Source: Mesostigma viride (lineage: Eukaryota; Streptophyta; Mesostigmatophyceae; Mesostigmatales; Mesostigmataceae). From it: a DNA stretch of 62,000 nt. The notes beneath the pieces are model-generated. The model ran no database searches and was not told the origin of the DNA. It saw nothing but the letters and a program-made list of their open reading frames with translations. The stretch is taken from the NCBI GenBank assembly GCA_009746045.1, contig RPFO01000253.1, positions 5,358,145 to 5,420,144 on the forward strand, read 5' to 3'. The stretch's first letter is position 1. Each line of letters begins with the position of its first letter. This document shows positions 29,971-43,447 of this stretch, one piece after another. Made by a program: the position numbers and the translations under genes.

Positions 29971-30611
29971 GTAAACTTATTTCATTAAAATCAACAAGTT
30001 CAAAAGACCACCTAAACCAAGTCATCATCATCATCATCATCATCAAAATCAACATGGCTGCTACCTTGCTGCCTGAATTGCGGTTTTCTGCATTACATTA
30101 GCATGACAAACTGTACTGACAAAACACATGAAGGAGAAGTGCACTCAATCACAGTCCGAGGGTGGCGGGCAAGATGCACAGCCACAAGCATCTTACAAAT
30201 GCAGTATAACATCCGCGTAGGGCTGTCCCAGCGATCATTGCTGAAATTAATGGACGACTTTCTAGAAATTTACCGCAGGAGACTGTCCAGTGCTACAGCG
30301 ATGTGATGAGGGCTCAGAGCCTACAAAATCTGTGTCCGCAGGTGCCCTCCCCGCCATGCTGGGCTGGCCGATGTGTGCGCCATGGTTGTGTTAGGTAGAT
30401 TGCCTGCATGCAAGGGAAACATGCGTTATCCAGCAAAGCAGCAAAGGGAACACACAACGATCTTAAGTGAGATGAATACCCGACGCCTTGACGCGCCAAC
30501 AACGTTGCATTACCTAAATCAGTTGTGTGTAATGAGACGGCGTGAGAGCACAGCAGTCGCGTGGCTGTTTGTGAGTGATGGCTTGATTTTTGGACCGAGA
30601 AAGTGAGATAG

Positions 30612-32855
<2,244 letters not shown>

Positions 32856-33125
32856 AGCTGCACACTCCCACGCACCTACCCTCGCACGCACGCATGCACG
32901 CAGCCATCAACCCACCCACCAAGGCACGCCTGCACAAACGCGCACATGCACAAGTGCACGCACACGCACACATAGCTGCACACTCTCACGCACCCACTCA
33001 CGCACGCACGCCTGCACACAGCCATCAACCCACCCGCCAAGGCACGCCTGCACAAACGCACTCATGCACAACTGCACGCACTCGCCCACGCACGCACACC
33101 TAGCTGCACGCCTGCACGCAGTCAC
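32856..33125. repeat. ~120-bp tandem repeat, GCACGCA-rich
   Basis: Two units starting AGCTGCACAC at 32856 and 32974 (118 and 128 bp) and a third partial unit from 33102. Each holds CAGCCATCAACCCACCC and AAGGCACGCCTGCACAAACG blocks. Confidence 0.8.
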
Positions 33126-33626
33126 GCAATGCATGGCAGCATGCCCGCCTTCTATATCATTCTTGGAATATCATGTTGCATATGGCATTATTATCATGTT
33201 TGTAAATTTAACTCCTTGCTTTCTGTATGCTTTCTTTCTTTGGGGGATGACTTGATGCAGATCGTGGAGCATACAAGCTCGACGAGAAGACGTACACATC
33301 AATATTGAGTGAAACCACCGTTGCTGGGCTCTGGCATGCCAGCTGTTATATGGCCATGAGCCATCAGCTAGCAATCCAGAAATAGGATGAGAGCAGTTTT
33401 GAGTCGATGTTTTATATTTTGATGGTATTGAAATGATGAGTCACAGAATGCCACAATGAAACATAAGTTCATTACTATCAAACAGCGTGATGCCATGAAT
33501 GCCACGCCTAATACCACAAGATGTGCTAATAACGTATTTAATTCATTAATGAATTGTTGTATTTATTGCATGATGGTGTTATGCTTGTTAGAATACACAT
33601 TTAATTCTGGCAATGGCATGCCTGAG

Positions 33627-33943
33627 AAAATGCCCTGAGATTTTCAGCGCCTGAGAAAATGCCCTGAGATTTTCAGCCTGAGAAAAAAAAATCTCAGTGT
33701 CCACGTAAAATCTCAGTTTCCACTTAGCCCTGAGATTTCCTGAGATTTCCTGAGAAAACGCCAATTTTCTCAGGCCAATCTCAGGAAATCTCAGGTCACT
33801 TTCTCAGGAAATCTCAGGAAATCTCAGGAAAATCTCAGGAAATCTCAGGAAATCTCAGGACATCTCAGGAAATCTCAGGAAATCTCAGTTTTTTTCTCAG
33901 GAAATCTCAGGAAATCTCAGGAAATCTCAGTTTTCTCAGTAGC
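33627..33943. repeat. right subterminal CTGAG/CTCAG repeat cluster of F
   Basis: Mirror image of 28310-28660; GAAATCTCAG is repeated about ten times towards the right terminus. Confidence 0.9.
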
Positions 33944-33955
33944 GAGTTCCTAGTG

Positions 33956-35105
33956 TAGGTGTCCAAGTCGTTATGACGCCTCGCCCAGCGATAGAGGGTC
34001 CACGCGAAGAACCAGGATCTCACCCTGGAACAGAGGATCAGCTACAATACTGACCATGTCAAACGGAGGCCGATCAGTATCAATGGGTAGGTTACAGTCC
34101 CGTGGCGCCCGACACACCTGGGAGAACCCATAGGACATGGGTGAAATGGACAGCTCCGGAGCGACGCGCGGGAGGTCACACTGTCGGCACGCAAGCGCTG
34201 ACATACCATATCCGGGAACGGGCGAATCTCGCGACTCCGGCGTAAAATGCACCACGGAGGGGGCACGTTCCCGGTCGCCCTGGGACAACTCCCATAGGGA
34301 GTCGGCAGCGCGGAGAGCGCGCTGATCAACACCGCTGGTCCTAACAACCGTAGCCAGCGAGCGAGGGCCGAAGGGGCAGGAACCGAAACAGGGGTAGGAT
34401 CCTGCACAGGCGCAGAGGGAGCCGGCACCGCAGGAGGCCGCGACGGACCTGCAACCGCGGCTGACGATATGGCCTCCGCTGGAGGCGCACCCTCGGGCCA
34501 CATGTTGAAAATTGGGCCCGTAGGGACAGGCACCTTACCATAAAACGGACTGCCATCAAGACTCCAGTCCGGCACTGGAATCCTCTGAGGGGGACCCCCC
34601 TCCCAGAGCCTGGGCAGCCCACTCGTGTCGCCAAAGAAGCCCCGCAACGGCTGCGACGGAGCTTGGGAAGGCCCGGAAGCAGCGACGGCGGGCGAAATCG
34701 CCGCGGCAGGAGACTCACGCGGAGGCACAGGTAAGGCGACCCCAGGCGCGGAGGCAGCAGGAGGCGTAGGAGCCGCAGCAGCAGACGAAACCGCAGCGAC
34801 CGAGGGCTCGCCCTGGGGCGCAGGCGAAGCCGCAGTCGCCGAGGCAACAGGAGGGGTAGGCGAAGCAGCAGCAACAGGCGCCATACCAGGCGCAACGGCA
34901 GCGGGCGACTGAGACGCCATGAATGTCCCGAATGCCGAGGCTAAGGACTGGATCTAGGCCTGCACTGCAGACACGGTAGCCGCAAGACAGTCTGGCAGAC
35001 TCTGGACCCAAGTACGTCCGGAGGGATAGGAGACGGCTGCACCGACACGCGTCTCGTCGACGCCGACGATGACGGAACAGGGGAAGGCGCCGACACTGAG
35101 AAGGA
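33956..35105 (-). pseudogene. coding block G, N-terminal segment
   Basis: From ATG 34920 an Ala/Pro/Ser-rich region of about 120 codons leads into a more ordinary protein region (GFFGDTSGLPRLW, IPVPDWSLDGSPFYGKV). The sense frame then shifts to that of 34501 (PLSLGEAS end) and again to the frame that runs through the F and B insertion sites (RHNDLDTYGGYQW). The low-complexity then globular layout is gag-like, but I recognise no domain. At 35105 it abuts the broken integrase of gypsy element E. Confidence 0.45.
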
Positions 35106-35778
35106 GTGGTAGGCAGTACCAAAGGTGACTTTAGTACCGATAGCAGCAACGAACTGCTGCCAAAAATCTGAAGTAAATAACTTATCTTTATAGGAGGGAC
35201 ATAACGGCGCCATTGAGGGGGAGAATCTGTTAACTGCACATATATAGAAATCCACCTACAAACTTACAGGGGTATATTTACCTAACTGTTGGGGATGGGA
35301 GGCAATAGCAGCTAAAGCTTCCGGCTCAGTGGCCGTAAATCTACTGATAAGGCGTTCGAGATCAGAGGTAGGCATCGCTACAGAAGTATCTATATCAGGT
35401 TTAAACAGGTCTCCTACCGCCTTGCCAAAGAGAAGGGGAGGTCCTAGAGGGACTATATTATCATAGGACTTTCCTGACCTAGTCGCTATATGGCTAAGCG
35501 GTATAGAAATTTTATTTTTCCCCTCCCCCCCCCACAGAGACCACAGGAAGGGCCTCACACGGGAGAGAGAGTCCTACGTGAAAAAGGATGTCAGGCATGC
35601 GAACAGCAGTATGAAAGAGGTAGGCATAATGTTCATCATCCGGTAGTTCACCATAAGGGGTTACACCAAGGGTGGTAGGAACTAGAGTAGTATTGAGAAC
35701 ATCTAACTAAGTCCTCGAAAAAGGAATAATCTGCGCGGCGGGAGAGGGCATCAGGCACTATGTTATCTACACCTTTAA
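35106..35778 (-). mobile_element. gypsy element E, 3' part: RNase H end and integrase fragment
   Basis: At about 35775-35680 the minus strand reads KGVDNIVPDALSRR, the hallmark end of gypsy RNase H. It continues into frames broken around a C10 run (35525). Near 35255-35106 it reads DFYICAVNRFS, then KDKLFTSDFWQQFVAAIGTK and TAYH, the integrase core (normally followed by a PQTDG block), with an internal deletion. The zinc finger part of integrase is missing. The element stops abruptly at block G. Confidence 0.8.
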
Positions 35779-36410
35779 CCCTTGGATGGTGTCTAACTCG
35801 TTCCTAAAAGTAGTTACCAGTTGCACTTTGCACTATAAAGTCCACAAACCAACCTAATAACAATTTTAGTATCCATATTGGGACCAAAGCACACACATAT
35901 ATTGAGTTACTGGGGGGTCATGTTGGTGGTCATGTTGCAATGTCCTATGGGTACATTTTAAGGACCCCCCCCAGGGGGATCCGCTGGTGCGAGACATGAT
36001 ACACCTAAAATGCATTTTATGTGGTTTAAACAACTTTATTGGACCTGGCCTTGGAAAGGCAGTTAAATTGGTAGCCATGCATGGCTTCTGAACACTCACA
36101 TCACTGGTTGTCCCAGGGACCCAGCTGTACTATCTTAAAATAGCTGGAAGATGACAAGCTAAAAATGAGTGGCAGCTGTGCACCAGGGTACCCCCCTGTA
36201 CTCTAACCGTTAATTAGTCCCTGCAAACTTGGTCTGAACATAGTGATGTCCGGTATCAGGGTGTACTACACATCTAGCTCTAGCAGCAGACCTAAAAATA
36301 TCACGGAAATATCTACTGGCATTCACGCCAGCTCGGTTCTAAAACTGGTCACTATTTGTAGTTACGAGTAAAACTGGTAACTAGAAATAGGTACCAGTAC
36401 CATCCAAGGG
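35779..36410. mobile_element. 632-bp piggyBac-like MITE
   Basis: Flanked by TTAA on both sides (35775-35778 and 36411-36414) with terminal inverted repeats beginning CCCTTGGATGGT and a shared subterminal TAGTTACCAGTT. It lies between codons of the gypsy RNase H: the LQYV block ends before it and KGVDNIVPDALSRR starts after it. TTAA duplication and a CCC terminus are typical of piggyBac. No transposase. Confidence 0.85.
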
Positions 36411-36482
36411 TTAACATACTGAAGTTTAAAAGGGGAAAACTGTGCTAAAAACTCCATCCAGCGCGCTTGACGAGGGGTAAGG
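36411..36482 (-). mobile_element. gypsy element E, short RNase H segment between MITE and element C
   Basis: Encodes TPRQARWMEFLAQFSPFKLQYV on the minus strand (shown only as a landmark), continuing TDHRPLTHLLSQPNL from 45715 once element C and one TAAGG are removed. Confidence 0.88.
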
Positions 36483-38878
36483 TGTTATATTGTGGGCTCG
36501 CAGTCACATAAAGTATTGGAATTTGTTTATGCTCGGAATTGGCTAAGTCCGGAGGTCAGCCGGCAGCGCCGCGCTGAGGTTTATTGTCCATTTACCCGGA
36601 GGCCTCAATTGAGGCCTTTTGGCTCAATTGAGGCCTTTTTCACCAAGGTCACATGGGGACGGTAATTTTGGCGGGAAGGACCGGTCCTATGGGTCGTCCG
36701 GCCCCAGTGGCGCGAATCTGGTATATGTGCTGAGCGTCCTGACCCGTTGGGGTCGACAGGGGTCGACGGTTACTGAAAGATATGTGAGGTGGAAAAGTAC
36801 CTATTTTGGCCACTTTCGTGCAACCGGACGACGAATTTTCAATAATGCACGACCATGGCGGCCTCGAGTAAAATAGACCGTATGGCCACGTTCGTGCATC
36901 ATTTCGACCAGTAAGGAGCGCGTTGGGTAGATACATTATCTGTGAAGCTAGCCCGATCGCTAAATGGGTCAAAAGTCAATTTCTAAATTCGTGGGGTCGT
37001 TATTTGTGTGCTGAATGCCAGGTTAGTGAAATTCAGCTGGGGCGTAATTGGCGTTGATAGTGCGCCTGCCAGCAGGCCGGTGCTTCGATATGCTGGGAAG
37101 AGACTAGCTGAACGGCGGGGGGGGATGTTGGGGCAGCCGTGACTAAAGGGGCACTGGCTATTTTCGAGCCTTTTGGCGTGGATCCGTAGGTAGAGGAAGG
37201 GGTGTTTTTAGCTAGGAAAAACTGGGATGCGGACAATAAACGCGCGCGCGCCCCCAGCTATGGGAGCGCCATTATGCGAACAGCGCTGGTGAGGCCGCTG
37301 CAGCCGCTTTCATACGTCAATGGACGACGCATGGAGCGTCTGTCCGGCCAGATTTGCGGGCTGCATCGCTTCCGGACAACTTGAAAACGCCGAGCTTGAA
37401 CAGCTTTTCGAATGCAGCCACGTTCAGCGCCAGCGCATATGCGTGCCTAGTGATCCCGGGTGTGAGGGGTGTGAAAGGTAAGTGCGTCCTGGTGGTAGTA
37501 AGGTAATGGCATCGATTTGCTTGTGATATCGTCAGTTTTTAGCTGCCTATCGGCGCCTAGTGCCGATGTGACGTAAGGCAGGTTACAGTACTTCGTGCAG
37601 TGCTCTGCGGCTCGCCCCCGCCTTATAGACGTGTTTGCTTTCCATAAGAAGCATGGTAGTTCCTGCCATGCTGGCCATGTCTCGGGCAACCCTTGCAAAG
37701 CCCGAAATCAAGCTAAGAGGTCTAGTAGGCTGTGCAAATGTTGTCCAGTTATGCTTGTATATCTTGCCATGTGCTGTTCATCTGCTGCCGCGGCAGCAAA
37801 CCCCTGTCATAATATACCGTAACAACCTAGATATTGGGGCTATGTGAGTGAAGCTACGCGCTTGGAAGGTCACACCTATCATTATAATGCATGATCCTTG
37901 TGCGTGTTTGTAATAGAGGCTTTGGATTCCTCATGGTTACGTGCAATACCCATGGCAGGCTATTGCTGCCTGCAGTGCTGCGCGACAGCCCCGGCCGTGC
38001 AAGTGTGTGTGAGGGGTCCCTTGGGGAGCATGCCATGTCATGCCATGCTTACCATGTCGTGGGGGAACCTCGTAAGGTCCAAAAGACACGTTACATGCAG
38101 ATGGAACTGAGTACTGGCGCCTTTTGGATGCTTGTATCTATGGTCATGTTGTGTTGATGGTGCCGTCGCAGCGACAACCTGTTTTATTAAATCATAATTA
38201 AATATGTATTAGGGCTATATGACTGATGTTAAGTGCTGGGAACCCCAAAACAATCATAATAATGCATGGCCTTCACTAATATTTGGAATAAAGTTTGTTG
38301 GCTCATTGTAATTACATGCAACACCCAATTTATAAAAAGGCCTCAATTGAGGCCTTTTTCTAGGTAGATAGACATTATATGCTGGGCCGGCGGTCAGTGG
38401 GAATTTATGTGTACGGTCAGGCAACGGGTCGTAGGTTCTGGCTGTGGGCTATTTTGGGTTCTGGCCATTACCGTTCGTTCCGTGGGCAACCTTGGTTCCG
38501 TACCGTTTGTCCAGGCATGCAGTGGGGAGGATCTCGGTTGCGGTGCGTTATGTTGTGGAGTGTCGTTTGGGAATTATGTTGGTGTATTTCGGTTGGTTTG
38601 TACTTGGGTGCGTTCTCAGGCCCACGCCGTTGCTCAGCGTTGGGTGAAGCCACAGAGCTACTCGCAGTGATGACCTACAGCGGAGCATTGAGTCAAAGCT
38701 GTTTGGCGGCGTGAAAGGCCGACACGCAGGAGAAAGCTTTGAATCACGTTGCAGCAAATGCTGTCAATGGCCGACGTTGTCGACATGTCCGGGGCTGGGC
38801 GCTGAGCGAGTAATCTATTCTATTACGTCTTTTTTATTATTCGGAAATACAATACACTTAACGAATTTTATTTTAACA
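36483..38878 (+). repeat. element C 5' LTR, split by a TIR element
   Basis: LTR parts 36483-36584 and 38379-38878, 602 bp in total, matching 45110-45709 with a TT insertion near 38453 and a few substitutions. Confidence 0.93.
36585..38374. mobile_element. 1,790-bp non-autonomous TIR element in the C 5' LTR
   Basis: Inverted termini TGTCCATTTACC and GGTAGATAGACA (consensus TGTCYATYTACC) flanked by TTAT on both sides (36581-36584, 38375-38378). The 16-bp palindrome GGCCTCAATTGAGGCC lies just inside each end (36601-36616; partial again at 36621-36637; 38339-38354). No transposase frame is found; all internal frames are short. Superfamily not identified. Confidence 0.85.
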
Positions 38879-38915
38879 TGTACTAGGTTGGGGCCGTAAT
38901 TTTACAGCATAAAAC

Positions 38916-40145
38916 ATGGCAGCGTCAGCTGGGAGAAAACGGAAAGCAATTCATAGTGATCCGTCGACATGGGCCGCTGACCTACGAGCTGAAAAGGATC
39001 TGTTAGAACTATTTCGAAAGCGTGTAGGAACCCTTGCTAGCGACGCACCCACGCTCGTAGTGCGTGACTATATAGAGAGAATAGAGGCTTTTCTGAAGGA
39101 CCATGGTGAGAAGATCAGCAGTGTTTATTCGCTTTTCCGAGATGCCGGTTTGCTGAGCTGCGACAATTTCATTCTCGCATTTACTCTTCGAGCATGCAAG
39201 GATGAGAAGGTAAAACGGCGTCACATCCCAGGTAAGCTGCGTGAGGCGTTGTTGGAGTCGAAGGAGGGCACGACCTCTAGGCTATGCAGCATTTACACCT
39301 GGGTGCCACAACGGCCTTACTCACTCGATTTACTCAGCCTTCGCAATTTGCGGAATGAGTCTGTGCTCAATGGACTAGAGGTGTCTGAGACAGCGGTGAT
39401 AGACCGTTACGTGAGGATGGCCAAGGACCTGAATTTCCAGACTGTGATGGGAGCCCTGCGTGCAGGCCAAGCCAAGGATGACCTTACCAAGGCAATAGAG
39501 ATCATTACCGGCCTGGTAGAAGGGGAGGAGAGGGACATGATTGCACAGCTGAGAGCCCAGGGCAAGCTGACCGAGTCTGGGTTGATGGCCCCTGCCCCTC
39601 CCCCAGCCGCTCCCAATTCTGTGCCCCTCCCTGCACCCTCTGTGCCAAGCACTGTTACCCCTGCCAAGCCACAGGATGCAACGGGCAAGGTTGCCGGTGT
39701 CAACAACGGCAAGCCTGCTGGAGTAGGCAACGGTGGCAAGCAGCGTGGTGGAGGCCGTGCCCGTGGTGGCGGGCGCGGTGGCAGACGTGGGCTGTGGCAG
39801 GGCAGGCCATTGGTGCAGCAGCAGAGACAGCAGCAGCATTATGCCCCAGCACAGCAGGCAGGACAGCCGCATTATGCTTCACAGCCGCCGCAGCCGCAGC
39901 AGCAGTTTGCACAGCAGCAGCAACAGCGGCAGCCACAGAGGCAGGAGTCTGGTGCATGCTTCATATGCGGGAGAAAGGGTCACCTGGCACGCACATGCTA
40001 CAATAGGCACGCTGACAGCATGCCAGCTCGCAGCAATAGCAATGCACAGGGCCCTGCCGTGTGTAACCGCTGCAAGCAGCCAGGACACTTTGCACGTGAC
40101 ACGCACCTGTGCCCGGCGGCCCAGAGTGGGGGCCGTAGGCAGTGA
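38916..40145 (+). CDS. element C Gag
   Basis: 409 aa starting 38 bp after the 5' LTR. Residues 1-215 are helix-rich and charged, including LFRDAGLLSCDNFILAFTLRACKD. A Pro/Ala/Val linker is at 225-260. A nucleic-acid-binding Gly/Arg block is at 277-291 (RGGGRARGGGRGGRR) and a Gln-rich stretch at 300-342. The first zinc knuckle is C348-x2-C351-x4-H356-x4-C361. A second knuckle-like motif has C383, C386, H391 and C399. It coats and packages genomic RNA. It ends at UGA in the context CAG-UGA-CUA-G, and pol continues in the same frame. Confidence 0.88.
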   Translation: MAASAGRKRKAIHSDPSTWAADLRAEKDLLELFRKRVGTLASDAPTLVVRDYIERIEAFLKDHGEKISSVYSLFRDAGLLSCDNFILAFTLRACKDEKVKRRHIPGKLREALLESKEGTTSRLCSIYTWVPQRPYSLDLLSLRNLRNESVLNGLEVSETAVIDRYVRMAKDLNFQTVMGALRAGQAKDDLTKAIEIITGLVEGEERDMIAQLRAQGKLTESGLMAPAPPPAAPNSVPLPAPSVPSTVTPAKPQDATGKVAGVNNGKPAGVGNGGKQRGGGRARGGGRGGRRGLWQGRPLVQQQRQQQHYAPAQQAGQPHYASQPPQPQQQFAQQQQQRQPQRQESGACFICGRKGHLARTCYNRHADSMPARSNSNAQGPAVCNRCKQPGHFARDTHLCPAAQSGGRRQ

Positions 40146-40149
40146 CTAG
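40143..40149 (+). promoter_or_regulatory. candidate gag-pol readthrough site (UGA CUAG), element C
   Basis: TGA CTAG at the end of gag with no frame change to pol. After the stop the frame is open for 12 codons to the first pol ATG and onward. In alphavirus and animal readthrough genes UGA-CUA(G) is the leaky context. Function here is inferred from position and from its recurrence in element D. Confidence 0.7.
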
Positions 40150-42937
40150 GGTCCGGTGGTGAGGGTGAGGCAGCTGGTGATGTGCCAAATATGCGAGCTA
40201 GTGCGGGGCAGCACGGCTCGACCCCCCAGGCTAGCTCACCCCGCCTGGGTGCTCGCGTGGCAGCGCTAGATGAGAGCGCTGGTGAGGAGGGGGACCATGC
40301 AGAGCAGGGGGCAGTTGCAGTAGGGGATGAAGCACTGTCTCAGGGAACGAGGGAGAAGGGGGTTGGAGGAGGTACTGCAGGTGTACACACTGCAGTTCTG
40401 GACGGGCCACCGGTACGAAGGTCCTCCCCACACCCGGGACCTCAGGCACAACAGTCTCAATGTCCATTGGAGGCAGGTGGTACACTCAGTGTACTTAACA
40501 TGGCAATGAGGTTACACACACGGTTGGGTCATGGCCACGCTGCAGAGCATTGGGCAGCATCACTGGGGTTTTCGGAGCTGGTGGCGACGTGCAGAGAGGT
40601 CTGGCAGAGGTGTAAGCATTGTCAGCGCAATGTGCCTAAGCCGCACAAGTTTCATGCACGTAGACCGGTGCTAGAGAGGGGCCCGGTGCAAGTGGATGTG
40701 CTCAAGTACGATGACAGGGAGTATGTGCTAGCGGTGGGGCGGTTCTCCAGGTTCAAGGCACTAGAGGTGTTGCCACGCAAGCACAAGGAAGAGCTGCTCA
40801 CCAGCCTGCGCTTGGTAAAGGCCAAGTTTGCCGTGGTGTCAACTTTAGAGTGTGACCAGCAGTTCGAGTGTTGCATGAAGGAGCCGGGGTTTGAGCAGAT
40901 TGTGGTGGCGGGTGCGGCAGATCACGAACATCAAGGGTTAGTGGAGAGACATATCAGGACCTCCAAGTTTGTGATGAGTGCTATGGCCAGGATGCGCTCG
41001 CTGTCGTACCGCGATCAGGCTCTGTTGTGCAGGCAGATAGAGGAGCACATGAATCACAGGGTGATGGTCAGGGTACATGTGGATGGTGAGGAGGTAGCCG
41101 TCACGCCCCATGGGTTGGAGATGGGCCTGCTCCCGCTGGAGGCGGTAGAAGCATACCGTGATTGGCTGTGTGACCGGTACCTCAGGCTGGTGGACATGGA
41201 CCTGCGCAGGGGTGATGTGTACGTGCCTAGCGAGGGAGCAAGGGTGTGGGCGTACCGGGAGGGAAGTGCTTTGGAACAGGGTTTGTGGGAGGGCCCTGTT
41301 GTGGTCAAGTCAGTGGACGGTGACCACATGTTGGCGAAGGTTGGGCGTGAGGACCGCCGCTTCGACCGACTACTGGCGTGGAAACACTTGCGGCCGTACT
41401 ACGAGGGGCTAGGTGCGCCAGCAGACCTGCCCCATGAGGAAGGTGCGATGGGCTCCAGCGCGCAGGCTGGAGGTGAGGCGGGGGACCCAGGGACGGCCGC
41501 AAGGGGGGTGAGAGAGGAGACGGGGCCTGATCAGCCTGCGCCCTCTCTTCCGTCGGATGGTGGGTTGCCACTGTCCAATGGCGGTCCAGCCAGTGTGGGA
41601 CCAGGCGGGCTGGGGGTTGCCCCTTCCGCTGATGGTCAGGAGGTGCAGCGCGCGACAATGTTTGCCCGTGTCATTGAGCGGCTGCAGGAAGCCCGGCGGG
41701 CAATCGCGGAACGCGAGCAGCCGGGGGGCACGTTACCACGGGCCGGCGGGGCGGGCAGGCCGTCGGCTGTAGGTGGGGCGCCTCAGGCCGGCGAGGGAGC
41801 CGTAGGAGGGCCACCACAGTCCAGCGAGGCCAATGCAGGGCCAGCCGCAGGTGGAGAGGCACAGGCCGGCGATGCTGGCGCATCGACCGCAGGTGCGGGG
41901 CTACAAGCCGATGGCGCTGATGGGTCGGCTAGCACCCGGCGCGAGTCACTGAGTGGCGGTGATGGCTCCGAGGGCGGCGGCGACGTCGCAATGGAGGCTG
42001 GTAATGAGGTAGCCTCGGTGTCTAAGCTAGTGGATTTTCAGCAGGACGGGCTGGCTGGGTGTCGGTTGGAGGTGGATACTAATGCGGTGGTGTGCTTGCT
42101 AGGTGAAGGGGTAGCTAGGCACTTCCCGCTACAACCGTCCAAGTGGAACTTTGTGGAGGACTTTTCTGGGGTGGTGCGCATGCCGGTAGTGGGCGAGGTG
42201 ATGCTGACCATTCTTGGGCGTGACACTCCTTTCTGCGTGCTTGAGGGCTATGATGGGCCGGCGATTCTGGGGCTGCCATTTCTTAATCACCCTGATGTTG
42301 TGATCCAGAGCTCTAGTTTGACCAGGGAGGGCCATGGGTCGATAGAGTTGGAATCGTACAAGGCAGTGCAACCTCTCAGTCTCGTCTCAAGCACCGTGGC
42401 TAGGCTAGCAGCACTGACAGGGACAGAGGGTGTGGCGTGGGGAAAGGATCTCCCGCCAGCGGTAGACCTGGTCATGCCTGCGTTGTTGCATCCATCCAGC
42501 ATCGGTATTACCAAGCGGGACATCGCTGCACATTCTCCGATTGACTATGAGAGGCTGGTACTAGAGATGTCGACGCAGAGTGGTTTCTCCAGCTGGTGGT
42601 GCGCGTTTCACAGGGCGCTGGAGGAGTGGCAGGGGTATGGTGTGTATGAACCAATGGACAGTGTGCCCAAAGGGGCCAAGGTACTTCCTCTCAAGATGGT
42701 GTTGTCTCACAAGGTAAAGGCTGGGGTGGAGGTATGCTATGTGAGGCCGGTGTCACAGGAGTTTTCGGGAACCAGTGAGCTGGCCAAGGAGGAGCTGTAC
42801 ACCCCAGGTCTGGCGTGGGATAGCTTCAGGATTATCACCATGCTGTATCTCGGTTTCCTGGATGAGGGCAGAGACTATGGGTGTGCGTCTATTGATGTCA
42901 AGCGTGCTTTCCCTAACTCTAGCGAGGAGGTGGCGCG
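40146..42937 (+). CDS. element C Pol, first part: integrase, protease-like, RT N-terminus
   Basis: Residues are numbered from the first ATG at 40182. Integrase zinc finger H112-x4-H117-x26-C144-x2-C147; triad D172 (QVDVLKY), D225 (LECDQQF), E255 (GLVERH), spaced D-x52-D-x29-E; IN C-terminal domain to about 405. A Gly/Ala-rich spacer spans about 410-605. The retropepsin-like domain spans about 625-720: LEVDTNAVVC (D632; Asn in place of Gly), FVEDFSG, VMLTILGRDTPF and AILGLPFL. The PR-RT linker (HPSSIGITKRDIAAHSP) and RT blocks LPLKMVLSHK, ELYTPGLAWDS and IDVKRAF (D905) follow. The frame is then cut by a solo LTR at 42938. Most likely translated by readthrough of the gag UGA. Confidence 0.9.
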
Positions 42938-43447
42938 TGTTAAAGGCATGTGCGATTATTATGGGGGCTTAAATTAATAATTTGTAGGTGGTGAATCATT
43001 GCCAACTTAAGCGTCAGGAGCCAGGAAAATTATTTATTACGTCCATATGGTGTGGCTTTCCATGGCTACCTCATGGTAGCGTGAACATTGGTAATTATGG
43101 TAGGTGAGTGGTGGCGGCGGCCCTGGTATGGGCATGGGCCGACAATGGGTCGATAACGACAGCTGGTATGTTGGAACATGGTGCATGCGCATGCATGACT
43201 CGGTACGGCATGGTATGACATGCACATGACACAATACTATAATCTGGTGAAGATAGTGACCAACGGTCCTATTGCCATTGTACAACTTGGCACATAGTCA
43301 TAGTGTCCGTTCACATAGGACGAATTCCACTTAGGTACTACTATCCGAGCATATCTATTTGTTAATTAGGGCTCGAATACAATTGCCCGTATTATAGATT
43401 TCTGCACGGTAAGCATAATGGGCATATTCAAGACAGGATTCTTGACA
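42938..43447. mobile_element. 510-bp solo LTR inside element C RT
   Basis: TGTTAA...TTGACA ends with the 5-bp target duplication GCGCG (42933-42937 and 43448-43452) and no internal coding sequence, as left by LTR-LTR recombination of a full element. It sits between VKRAF...EEVA and the REVWEG block. Its sequence is unlike the LTRs of A, B or C. Confidence 0.8.

Noticed and set aside
36649-38160. Possible transposase inside the 1.79-kb TIR element
   Set aside because: Frames are all under about 110 codons and show no DDE-type motif; the element is non-autonomous.
40143-40145. Reassigned genetic code with UGA as a sense codon
   Set aside because: Long intact frames such as element C pol and element B PR-RT-RH contain no internal UGA and end in UGA with untranslated DNA behind, so UGA works as a stop.
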